64,000 nucleotides of DNA from Zemynaea arenosa. GTDB lineage: Bacteria; Pseudomonadota; Gammaproteobacteria; Burkholderiales; Burkholderiaceae_D. The notes beneath the pieces were generated by a model. It searched no databases. It was not told the DNA's origin and saw only the letters and a list, made by a program, of their open reading frames with translations. How positions within the stretch are numbered: the stretch's first letter is position 1; every line of letters begins with the position of its first letter. The position numbers and the translations under genes were made by a program. The stretch lies in NCBI RefSeq assembly GCF_004614185.1, contig NZ_SPVF01000006.1:1-64000 (forward strand), in the 5' to 3' direction. Shown here piece after piece: positions 53,585-61,993 of the stretch.

Positions 53585-56500
53585 AACTCGCCATCGACTT
53601 GCAGGGCGCCCAGCTGGCTGGCGCCGACGATGTCCGCACCTTGGCCCTGGCCATCGCCGCAGCCGCGGACACGCACGAAGTCCAGCTTCTTCTGAACGCA
53701 GCCCTTCCAGGCCTCGCTGACCTGCGTACCGCGGCCCTGCGCGTCGCTCCGAACGCCCGCGTCCAGGTCCTCGACTACATCGCGCCACCCGCAGACGCAT
53801 TGTCGTGGCAGGCGCGCGCCAACGAGCGTGTGCGCGACTTCGTGCTCGCGACGATCGCGCCGGACGCGATCATCGCCACCGGCCTCGATGCACCGCCGAA
53901 CAGCGCCACTGTCCGCACCTCGTCCGCCTGGTACGACCGCACCTTCGCCCTGCTGGCCGCCGCGTCAACGCACGCTGCGCCCGGCGCCGCCGCCCACCTG
54001 CTGGCCCGTACCCAAAGCACTGCCACCGGCCAAGTCATCGCCGCCGCGGCGACGCCGACCGACAGCACCAGCACAAGCACCGCCGGGCCCTCGCCGGCAT
54101 TGGAAACCGCCCCCGCGAGCGCTCCCGCAGCGCACACCCTGGCCGACCGCTGGCAGCTTCCATCGAACGCCGTGACCACGCTGTCCTCCGACGACGCCCA
54201 AGCCGCCGGCACCGCCCTGGAAGCCATCGCCGCCTGGCACGCCACGCACCCGCAAGCCGCCGCGCCCCGCGCCCGCCGCAAGCTCGCGCTGGTCTCCCCT
54301 TTGCCACCCGAGCGCACCGGCATCGCCGACTACATGGCCCAATGCCTGCCCGCGCTGATGGAATGGTTCGACATCGACCTCATACTCAAGCAGAGCAAAG
54401 TCGACCTCCCCGAAGAGTGCAAGGACCTCCCCCAGCGTGACGTCGACTGGTTCGACGCCCACGCCCACGAGTACGACCAGGTCCTCTACCAGTTCGGCAA
54501 CAGCCCCTTCCACTCCCACATGTTCGGCCTCCTGCAGCGGCACCCGGGCGTGGTGGTGCTGCACGACTTCTTCCTGTCCAGCGTCCTGGCGTACGAGCAG
54601 ATGACGCAGGCGATGCCGCACGTGTGGACCGACGCCCTGTTCCACTCGCACGGCTACGCCGCCGTGCGCGCCGCCCTGCAACCCGGCGGCACGGAAGCCG
54701 CCACCGCGGCCTACCCCTGCAACCTCGACGTGCTGCAAGGCGCGACGGCCGTCATCGTCCACTCCGAGCACGCCCGCTCCATGGCCAGCGAATGGTACGG
54801 CCCGGGCGCAGACCGCAACTGGCACATGGTCCCGCTGCCGCGCTCCACGCCGCCCGCGCTGGACCGCGCCGCCGCCCGCGCCGCCCTCGGCATCTCCGCC
54901 GATGCCTTCGTGATCTGCACCTTCGGCTTCGTCGACCGCCGCAAGCAAAGCCACCGCCTGCTGGACGCTTTCCTTGCCTCCCCGCTGGCACAGGATCCGC
55001 GCTGCGAGCTGGTGTTCGTCGGCTCCAACCACGCCGATACCTTCGGCAACCGAATGGTAGAGACGATCCGTAACGCAGGCCTCGGCCAGCGCATCCGCAT
55101 CGCCGGCTGGACGGACGAACCGGTCTACCAGCAGTACCTGCAAGCCGCGGATGTCGGCGTGCAGCTGCGCAGCCAGTCGCGCGGCGAGACTTCGGCCGCG
55201 GTCCTGGACTGCATGAACTACGGCTTGCCGACCATCGTCAACGCCAGCGGCTCCATGGCCGCGCTGCCGAATGACGCCGTGGTCAAACTCGCCGAAGAAT
55301 TCGAGACTTCCGACCTGTCGGATGCGCTGACGGCCCTGTACCGCGACGCCGAGCGCCGCGCGACGCTGTCGCAGAACGCGCTGGCCGTCATCGCCCGCGA
55401 ACACCGCCCCGAACACGCCGCGCGCACCTACGCCCAGGTGCTGGACGAAACGCTGGCCGTGCAGGATCAGACCCTGCCCGCCCTGCTGCGCGACCTCGCC
55501 GCCATCGTCCCGCAGGACGACGACTCCGTGCGCGCCGCCGGCGCCCTGCTCGCCACGACCGGCGCACCGCTACCCCGCCCCCGTCAATTGCTGGTGGACG
55601 TGACCAATATCGTACGCCATGACCTGGGCACCGGCATCGAACGCGTGGTCCGCATGCAACTGCTGGAACTGCTCGCGCAGAGGGCCACCGGCCTGCGCGT
55701 CGAAGCCGTGTACCTCTCGAGTACGGGCGGCCGCTGGCACAACCGCTACGCGCCGCAGTACTGCTGCCGCATCCTCGGCATGGAGCAGGTGGTGGGCGTC
55801 GACGCCCCGGTGGACCTGCTCCCCGGCGACATCCTCTACGCACCCGACTATGAACCTGCCGCCACGGTCGAAGCCGCGCGCGCAGGCGTATACGCGAACC
55901 TGCGCGCGCGCGGTGTGCAGACCGCCTTCCTGATCCACGACCTGCTGCCCGTCCTGCGCCCCGAGTTCTTCCCGCCTGGCGCCGACGCGCGCCACGCCAC
56001 ATGGCTGGACACCATCCACGCCAACGCGGACCGGCTGGTGTGCATCTCGGACGCCGTGCGGCAGGAAGCGCAGGCATGGTTCAAGGACCGTCCCAACTCT
56101 GGCGACAACGCACCAGCTTATGCCGTCGTCCACCACGGCGCAGACCTGGGCCAAGCGCCTGCCCCCACGGTCGCGGGCCAGGCCGATGCCGAGCTGCTGG
56201 CCCGCATGGGCAAAGCCCCGTGCTTCCTCATGGTCGGCACGATCGAGCCACGCAAAGGGCATTTGCAGGCGCTGGACGCCTTCGAGCAGCTCTGGCGCGA
56301 GGGCGTGAACGCGCACCTCGTGATCGTCGGCCGCGAGGGCTGGCGCGGCCTGCCGGACGACGAGCGCCGTACGATCCCGCGCATCATGTCACGCCTGCGC
56401 GAGCACCACGAACTGGACAAGCGCCTGTTCTGGCTCGATGGCGTGAGCGACGCCGTGCTGGAGCAGGTCTACCGCCAGAGCACCTGCCTGCTCGCCCCGA

Positions 56501-56766
56501 GCGAAGGCGAAGGCTTCGGCCTCCCCCTGATCGAAGCCGCCCACCACGGGCTGCCCGTGCTGGCACGTGGCATCCCCGTCTTCCGCGAAGTTGGCGGCAC
56601 TGCCGCCGCCTACTTCGAAGGCGACACCGGCGCCGACCTGGCTCATGCTATCCGCACCTGGCTCGACGACTTCCACGCCGCCCGCCACCCGAAGCCCGAG
56701 GCCATGGGCTCCATCACCTGGCGCGAGAACGCCCAGCGCCTGCTGGCCGCGCTAACCGGCCACTGA
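53581..56766 (+). CDS. multidomain glycosyltransferase (two GT4 domains plus degenerate N-terminal domain)
   Basis: 1061 residues. Residues ~1-130 start MKLAIDLQGAQLAGADDVRT, like the GT4 N-lobe of large O-antigen glycosyltransferases, but the usual GIGRY segment is missing. An Ala/Thr/Ser-rich linker (about 130-225) follows. The first complete GT4 domain is at about 230-630 (KLALVSPLPPERTGIADYMA, QSRGETSAAVLDCMNYGLPT). The second is at about 660-1060 (LLVDVTNIVRHDLGTGIERV, then APSEGEGFGLPLIEAAHHGL with the EX7E motif). Each complete domain probably adds a different sugar to the O-chain. It overlaps the methyltransferase by four bases. Confidence 0.85.
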   Translation: MKLAIDLQGAQLAGADDVRTLALAIAAAADTHEVQLLLNAALPGLADLRTAALRVAPNARVQVLDYIAPPADALSWQARANERVRDFVLATIAPDAIIATGLDAPPNSATVRTSSAWYDRTFALLAAASTHAAPGAAAHLLARTQSTATGQVIAAAATPTDSTSTSTAGPSPALETAPASAPAAHTLADRWQLPSNAVTTLSSDDAQAAGTALEAIAAWHATHPQAAAPRARRKLALVSPLPPERTGIADYMAQCLPALMEWFDIDLILKQSKVDLPEECKDLPQRDVDWFDAHAHEYDQVLYQFGNSPFHSHMFGLLQRHPGVVVLHDFFLSSVLAYEQMTQAMPHVWTDALFHSHGYAAVRAALQPGGTEAATAAYPCNLDVLQGATAVIVHSEHARSMASEWYGPGADRNWHMVPLPRSTPPALDRAAARAALGISADAFVICTFGFVDRRKQSHRLLDAFLASPLAQDPRCELVFVGSNHADTFGNRMVETIRNAGLGQRIRIAGWTDEPVYQQYLQAADVGVQLRSQSRGETSAAVLDCMNYGLPTIVNASGSMAALPNDAVVKLAEEFETSDLSDALTALYRDAERRATLSQNALAVIAREHRPEHAARTYAQVLDETLAVQDQTLPALLRDLAAIVPQDDDSVRAAGALLATTGAPLPRPRQLLVDVTNIVRHDLGTGIERVVRMQLLELLAQRATGLRVEAVYLSSTGGRWHNRYAPQYCCRILGMEQVVGVDAPVDLLPGDILYAPDYEPAATVEAARAGVYANLRARGVQTAFLIHDLLPVLRPEFFPPGADARHATWLDTIHANADRLVCISDAVRQEAQAWFKDRPNSGDNAPAYAVVHHGADLGQAPAPTVAGQADAELLARMGKAPCFLMVGTIEPRKGHLQALDAFEQLWREGVNAHLVIVGREGWRGLPDDERRTIPRIMSRLREHHELDKRLFWLDGVSDAVLEQVYRQSTCLLAPSEGEGFGLPLIEAAHHGLPVLARGIPVFREVGGTAAAYFEGDTGADLAHAIRTWLDDFHAARHPKPEAMGSITWRENAQRLLAALTGH

Positions 56767-56775
56767 CGCGGCACC

Positions 56776-58782
56776 TCAGCGCAGCTTGTCTGCTGCCCAG
56801 CGGGCGAATTCCTCGCCGACGAGGAGGTCGCCGCGGTAGCTGAGGTGGTGGGTGTCGCGGTAGATCACGATGTCGTCCTGCTTGACGTGGCATTTGCGGT
56901 CGTCGCAGAAGGCGGCCGAGGGGTCGAACACCAGCACGGACGGGAACTCCTTCAACACAGACATCACATCGGCGTTCGCCGCCAGCTGCGCGGCGTAGGC
57001 GGAACGCGGGATGGCGCAGTCGACGCGGGTCTTGGAGGTGGGCACGGCGCCGCGGCCGATGCAGGTGCGCGGTTCCCATTCCAGCTTGGGCGTATCGGCC
57101 ACGTAGATCACACGCTTACCCTTCGCGGTGAACTGGCGCAGCGTTTCGCGCAGCGCCGGCAGCAGACGCGCCTTCTCGTCCGCGCCCTGGTGCAGGGACA
57201 GGGCGGTCGACAGGATCACGGTCTTGATCGACGGCGTATTCAGCGCCAGTTCCAGCATGCCCGGAGTCGCCAGCTGGTACTCGTCTCCGGTACCGGGCAG
57301 CCCGATGAACGGCACCCGCGTACCGAACTTGACGAGGTTCTCGCCGCGGGAGTGCCAATACTTCATCTGGCCCGCAACGATGTGATACGCGTGACTGTCG
57401 CCGATCAGCGCCACGGTCGGCTCGCGCTTCACGTCGTCCATCAGACAGTAGCGGTAAAAAGAATCGAACCCGAAGCGCGCCTTGCAAGCCTTCGCATTCT
57501 CGACGTCTTCCACCAGCACCAGGTCCTTCTGCTGCAAGGCCGTATCGACCACTGCGGAACGCTGCGGCAGGCCGTCGGACTGGTAGATGAATGCACCCAG
57601 ACCACCGAGCGCACATACGGCAGCCACCAGCCCGCCCACGCGCACGCGGCGGCGTGACGACGAATAGCGCAGCGGGCGCTCGACAAAGCGCCACGTCGCC
57701 CAAGCCAGCATCACCGAAGCGCCCAGCAGCACCAGCTTGAGCGGCCGCTCTGGAATGTCGCCCTCCACGATGCGCGCATAGGACAGCAGCGGCCAATGCC
57801 ACAGGTAGAGCGGATAGCTGATCAAGCCAATGCCGACCATCAGGCGGTTCGACAGCAGCACGCGGTTCACCCACGCCAGTGGCCCCGCGATGATCAGCAA
57901 CGCCGCGCCCAGCACCGGAAGCAGGGCCCAGTTGCCGGGGAAGGACTGCTCGCGCCGAACCAGCAGCAGCGCCAGGGCAAGTAACGCGAAGCCTGTCCAC
58001 GCCAGCCGATTGCGCGAACCCGCGCTACTGAAGCCCGCCCGCGCCACCACGCGCCCTTCGCGCATCACGCCACCGAACAGGCTTACGCGGTACACGCCGA
58101 ACCACGCAATCGCCCCGCCCACCAGCAGCTCCCACACCCGGCTCGCCGGCGAATAGAACGTCGCGGTCGGCCACCGATGCACGCCGCCAATATTGACCAG
58201 GAAGGACACCGCCAGCACCGCCAGAATGGTCTTGAGCAGCGACACGCGCAGGCGAGCCGCCACCAGCAGTACCAGCGGCCACACGATGTAGAACTGCTCC
58301 TCGATCGCCAGCGACCACAGATGCAGCAGCGGCTTGGTCTCGGCCGACGTATCGAAATACCCGACTTCGTTCCACAGGAAGACGTTGGAGATGTACCCCG
58401 CCCCGCCCAGTACATGCTTGCCCAGCTGCTTGTACTCGTCCGCGAACAGCCCGAACCAGCCGAAGGCCAGCGTGGCCGCCAGCACCAGTCCCAGCGCGGG
58501 GAAGATGCGCAGCACGCGGCGTGCGTAGAAGTCGGCGAAGTCCAGCGTCCCACGCCGCAGGTTGGCCAGCAGGATGGTGCCGATCAAATACCCGGAGATG
58601 ACGAAGAAAATATCCACGCCGACGAAGCCGCCCGGCAGCTTGCCCGGGAAGGCGTGGAACAGCACCACGGACAGCACGGCGACGGCACGCAGGCCATCGA
58701 TGTCGGGGCGGTAGGACGGGTGAACGGGAACGGCAGGCGCGCGCGTGGCCGGCGCCGCCTGCTGCGGATTCTCTAGCTTCAT
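56776..58782 (-). CDS. acyltransferase 3 fused to SGNH domain (OafA/YrhL-like)
   Basis: 668 residues. The N-terminal membrane acyltransferase spans about 20-390 (YRPDIDGLRAVAVLSVVLFH, then GGFVGVDIFFVISGYLIG), with about ten or eleven helices. A C-terminal periplasmic SGNH domain fills about 430-668, with the Ser in VALIGDSHAYH and a late RDTHHLSYRG providing the Asp and His. Such proteins O-acetylate surface polysaccharide. Its place at the end of the O-antigen genes supports that. It is convergent with the large glycosyltransferase (nine-base gap). Confidence 0.93.
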   Translation of the reverse strand: MKLENPQQAAPATRAPAVPVHPSYRPDIDGLRAVAVLSVVLFHAFPGKLPGGFVGVDIFFVISGYLIGTILLANLRRGTLDFADFYARRVLRIFPALGLVLAATLAFGWFGLFADEYKQLGKHVLGGAGYISNVFLWNEVGYFDTSAETKPLLHLWSLAIEEQFYIVWPLVLLVAARLRVSLLKTILAVLAVSFLVNIGGVHRWPTATFYSPASRVWELLVGGAIAWFGVYRVSLFGGVMREGRVVARAGFSSAGSRNRLAWTGFALLALALLLVRREQSFPGNWALLPVLGAALLIIAGPLAWVNRVLLSNRLMVGIGLISYPLYLWHWPLLSYARIVEGDIPERPLKLVLLGASVMLAWATWRFVERPLRYSSSRRRVRVGGLVAAVCALGGLGAFIYQSDGLPQRSAVVDTALQQKDLVLVEDVENAKACKARFGFDSFYRYCLMDDVKREPTVALIGDSHAYHIVAGQMKYWHSRGENLVKFGTRVPFIGLPGTGDEYQLATPGMLELALNTPSIKTVILSTALSLHQGADEKARLLPALRETLRQFTAKGKRVIYVADTPKLEWEPRTCIGRGAVPTSKTRVDCAIPRSAYAAQLAANADVMSVLKEFPSVLVFDPSAAFCDDRKCHVKQDDIVIYRDTHHLSYRGDLLVGEEFARWAADKLR

Positions 58783-58853
58783 GGACGGACTACTTGGTCT
58801 TGTTATGGACGTGTTATCCCGTCATTGTAAGCCCGCCATGCCGCCGCAGGACG

Positions 58854-58881
58854 AAAAAAAAGGCCGGGTCACCCCGGCCTT
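58854..58881 (-). terminator. terminator of the RNA helicase gene
   Basis: On the minus strand a 9-bp stem (AAGGCCGGG with CCCGGCCTT, 4-base loop) is followed by a T tract, about 18 bases after the helicase stop. Confidence 0.9.
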
Positions 58882-58898
58882 CATCGATGCAGCGAGCC

Positions 58899-60401
58899 TT
58901 AAGCCTTGGGCAACCCGCCCAGCAGTGCGGCGACCGGGCGCTTGCCCGCCTTGATGGCGCTGCGCGGTGCGACCGTTTGCTCGGCCTTCGGCTCCGCAGG
59001 CTGCGTCGGCTCGTACGGCTTGAGGAACCACGGATCCACCTTCTCGCGGCGCAGTGGGGCCGGACGGCGCTCGCCACGGTCCGAACGCTCGCTGCGGTCG
59101 GGGCGCTCACTCCGTTCGGGGCGTTCGCCACGGTCAAAGCCACCGCTGCGATCCGCACGCACTTCGTCCGAACGCCCGCGGCGGCGCTCACCACGGTCCG
59201 ACGCATCGCGCGAACGGCGCGGCGGCTCGAAGCCTTCCAGCTGCCCGCGCGTGATCGTCTGCTTGATCAGCTTTTCGATATCCACCAGCAGGCGCTCGTC
59301 GGAATCGGTGTAGATCGACATCGCATCGCCCGACGCGCCCGCGCGGCCGGTGCGGCCGATACGGTGCACATAGTCTTCCGCGTTGTACGGCAGGTCGTAG
59401 TTGATCACGCACGGCAGGTCCGAGATATCCAGGCCGCGCGCGGCCACGTCGGTAGCCACCAGCACTTCGATCTCGCCCTTCTTGAAGGCGTCCAGCGCCG
59501 CCATGCGTTCCTGCTGCGTACGGTCACCGTGGATGGCCAGGGCCTTGATGCCGTCCTGCTCCAGCGAGCGGGCCAGGCGCGAGGCACCAATCTTGGTGTT
59601 CGAGAAGACGATCACCTGCTTCAGCTCGTGCTTGCGGATCAGGTGCGCGACCACATCGCGCTTGTCCTCTTCGCCGACCTTGTAGACCACCTGGGTCACG
59701 CGGTCCGCAGTCGCATTCGAGCGAGCCACCTCGATGGTCACCGGATCGGTCAGGAAGCTGTTGGCCAGCTTCTTGATCTCGCCCGAGAAGGTGGCCGAGA
59801 ACATCAGGTTCTGGCGCTTTTTCGGCAGCAGGTTGATGATGCGCTGCAGGTCGGGCAGGAAGCCCATGTCCAGCATGCGGTCCGCCTCGTCCATCACCAG
59901 CATCTGCACCTGGCCCAGGTTCACGTTCTTCTGCTCGACGTGGTCCAGCAGGCGGCCCGGCGTGGCGATCACGATTTCCACGCCGCGGCGCAGGGCCTCG
60001 GTCTGCGGTTTCATGTCCATGCCGCCGAAGACGACGCAGCTGCGCAGCGGCGTGTGGCGCGAGTAGGCAGCCACGTTCTCGGCCACCTGCACCGCCAGTT
60101 CGCGGGTCGGGGTCAGGATCAGGCCCCGCACCGGATGGCGCGCGGGGCTCATGCTGGTGCTGGCGTGGGCCAGCAGCTGCTGGATCATCGGCAGCGAAAA
60201 GCCGGCGGTCTTGCCGGTGCCGGTTTGAGCGGCCCCCATGACATCGCGCCCCTGGAGCACGACGGGGATGGCCTGCGCCTGGATCGGCGTGGGGATGGTG
60301 TAGCCCTGGTCGCTCAGCGCGCGCTGGATCTCGGGCGCGAGGCCGAAATCGGAAAAGCGCGGCGTCGCCGGAGCGGTATCGGGAGTGTTCGTATCTGACA
60401 T
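58899..60401 (-). CDS. rhlE: DEAD-box ATP-dependent RNA helicase, RhlE-like
   Basis: 500 residues. DEAD-box motifs are in order: Q motif (FSDFGLAPEIQRALSDQGY), motif I AQTGTGKTAG, motif II as DEAD in LVMDEADRMLDMGF, SAT in FSATFSGEI and motif VI HRIGRTGRAG. The C-terminal ~120 residues are Arg/Asp/Glu-rich with repeats such as RPERSERPDRSERSDRGER, a disordered RNA-binding tail. Likely roles are ribosome assembly or mRNA decay at low temperature. The start at the Met of MSDTNTPDTA is preceded by a GGGAGG ribosome site. Confidence 0.94.
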   Translation of the reverse strand: MSDTNTPDTAPATPRFSDFGLAPEIQRALSDQGYTIPTPIQAQAIPVVLQGRDVMGAAQTGTGKTAGFSLPMIQQLLAHASTSMSPARHPVRGLILTPTRELAVQVAENVAAYSRHTPLRSCVVFGGMDMKPQTEALRRGVEIVIATPGRLLDHVEQKNVNLGQVQMLVMDEADRMLDMGFLPDLQRIINLLPKKRQNLMFSATFSGEIKKLANSFLTDPVTIEVARSNATADRVTQVVYKVGEEDKRDVVAHLIRKHELKQVIVFSNTKIGASRLARSLEQDGIKALAIHGDRTQQERMAALDAFKKGEIEVLVATDVAARGLDISDLPCVINYDLPYNAEDYVHRIGRTGRAGASGDAMSIYTDSDERLLVDIEKLIKQTITRGQLEGFEPPRRSRDASDRGERRRGRSDEVRADRSGGFDRGERPERSERPDRSERSDRGERRPAPLRREKVDPWFLKPYEPTQPAEPKAEQTVAPRSAIKAGKRPVAALLGGLPKA

Positions 60402-60525
60402 TTGAGCCGCCTCCCTCACTGGAGGCACGTATTCATGACATGGGAAAGCCCTACAGCATACCTCAAATCGCCCTGACCGTACACGCGCCCGCCTGCCCCG
60501 GCCCATCCGGCTCAGCCTTATGGTT

Positions 60526-60531
60526 TATACT
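60526..60531 (+). promoter_or_regulatory. candidate -10 box of the Gtr-like operon
   Basis: TATACT, 49 bases before the ATG at 60580. Because it lies after an in-frame ATG at 60520, it also supports the later start. Confidence 0.4.
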
Positions 60532-60579
60532 CTTGCATTTAACAAGCCTGCAACATCGCTGTTGTGCAGCGCCAGTCTC

Positions 60580-61620
60580 ATGCATATTTCCATTCGCGAA
60601 TCCGCCGAAGCCGCCGGGGCTGCTGACACCGTCGGCGCCATGCCGCCCACAGGCACCGGGGTCGCGGTCATCATTCCCAGCTACAAGGTGACCCGCCACA
60701 TCCTGGGCGTGATCGCGGCCATCGGGCCGGACGTCGAGCGCATCTACGTGGTGGACGACCGTTGCCCGGACCAATCCGGCGCCTTCGTGCGCGCCGAGTG
60801 CCGGGATCCGCGCGTGACCGTGCTGGACCACGCCGAGAACCAGGGCGTGGGCGGGGCGGTCATGACGGGCTACCGCGCCGCGCTGGACGATGGCATGCAG
60901 ATCCTGGTCAAGGTCGACGGCGACGGCCAGATGGACCCGGCCCTGCTGCCCGCCTTCATCGCGCCCATCCTGGCGGGCGAGGCGGACTACACCAAGGGCA
61001 ACCGCTTCTACGACCTGGAGCAGATCGGCGCCATGCCGCCGGTGCGCCTGTTCGGCAATGCCGTGCTGTCGCTGCTGACCAAGCTGTCCTCCGGCTACTG
61101 GGACCTGTTCGACCCCACCAACGGCTACACCGCCCTGCACGCCACGGCGGCCTCGCACCTGCCCTTCCACAAGATCAGCAAGCGCTATTTCTTCGAGACG
61201 GACATGCTGTTCCGCCTGAACACGATCGGCGCGGTGGTGGTGGATGTGCCCATGGACGCCAAGTATGCGGACGAGGTCAGCAACCTGAAGATCAGCCGCA
61301 TCGCGACCGAGTTCCTGTTCAAGCACGTGCGCAACTTCGGCAAGCGGGTGCTGTACAACTATTACCTGCGGAACATGTCGCTGGCCTCGCTGGAGCTGCC
61401 GCTGGGCCTGGCCATGCTGCTGTTCGGCACCATTTTCGGCGCCACGCACTGGATCGAATCGGCGCGCGCCCATGTGCCGACCCCGGCGGGCACCGTGATG
61501 GTCGCCGCCCTGCCCTTGCTGATGGGCATGCAATTGGTGCTGGCCTTCCTCGCCTACGACATCAGTTCCGTGCCACGCCGCCCGGTGCAGAAGAAGTCGC
61601 TGTTCCGCCGCAATGCGTAG
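60580..61620 (+). CDS. GT2 glycosyltransferase (GtrB/DPM-like)
   Basis: 346 residues. The GT-A domain starts GVAVIIPSYKVTRHILGVIA, with IYVVDDRCPDQSG and the metal-binding LVKVDGDGQMDPALL. Two C-terminal transmembrane helices (about 275-330) resemble the GtrB/polyprenyl-phosphate glycosyltransferase class that charges undecaprenyl phosphate with a sugar. Its stop overlaps the GtrA-like gene by eight bases. Confidence 0.88.
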   Translation: MHISIRESAEAAGAADTVGAMPPTGTGVAVIIPSYKVTRHILGVIAAIGPDVERIYVVDDRCPDQSGAFVRAECRDPRVTVLDHAENQGVGGAVMTGYRAALDDGMQILVKVDGDGQMDPALLPAFIAPILAGEADYTKGNRFYDLEQIGAMPPVRLFGNAVLSLLTKLSSGYWDLFDPTNGYTALHATAASHLPFHKISKRYFFETDMLFRLNTIGAVVVDVPMDAKYADEVSNLKISRIATEFLFKHVRNFGKRVLYNYYLRNMSLASLELPLGLAMLLFGTIFGATHWIESARAHVPTPAGTVMVAALPLLMGMQLVLAFLAYDISSVPRRPVQKKSLFRRNA

Positions 61621-61993
61621 CCTGCTCGCCCACCGGCGCCAGTTCCTCGTGTACCTGGCCGGCGGCGTGCTGTCGGCGGTGGTGGACGTGGGCGTGCTGC
61701 AGATGATGCTGTCGGCCGGCACGGTCGCGGGCGCGGCGGTCAGCGCCGGGTTCGCGGCAGGACTTCTGGTCAATTACCTGTTCCACCTGCGCGTGACTTT
61801 CGGCGGCTCCGCCGAGTCGGGCAACTTCGTGCGTTACCTGTGCGTGGTGGGGCTCAATTATGTGCTCACGCTCGGCTGCGTGGCGCTGGGCGTCAAACTT
61901 GGCGCGGGCGTGCTGGTGGGCAAACTGGTGGCGCTGCCGCTGGTCGCCCTCAACGGCTTCGTGCTGGGCAAACTCTGGATTTTCCGCTCATGA
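61613..61993 (+). CDS. GtrA-family membrane protein
   Basis: 126 residues with four transmembrane helices. The GtrA pattern is clear (RQFLVYLAGGVLSAVVDVGV, then NYLFHLRVTFGG and the final GFVLGKLWIFRS). GtrA proteins are thought to flip polyprenyl-phosphate sugars across the inner membrane. It is coupled by overlaps to the GT2 gene upstream and the large membrane protein downstream. Confidence 0.93.
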   Translation: MRSLLAHRRQFLVYLAGGVLSAVVDVGVLQMMLSAGTVAGAAVSAGFAAGLLVNYLFHLRVTFGGSAESGNFVRYLCVVGLNYVLTLGCVALGVKLGAGVLVGKLVALPLVALNGFVLGKLWIFRS

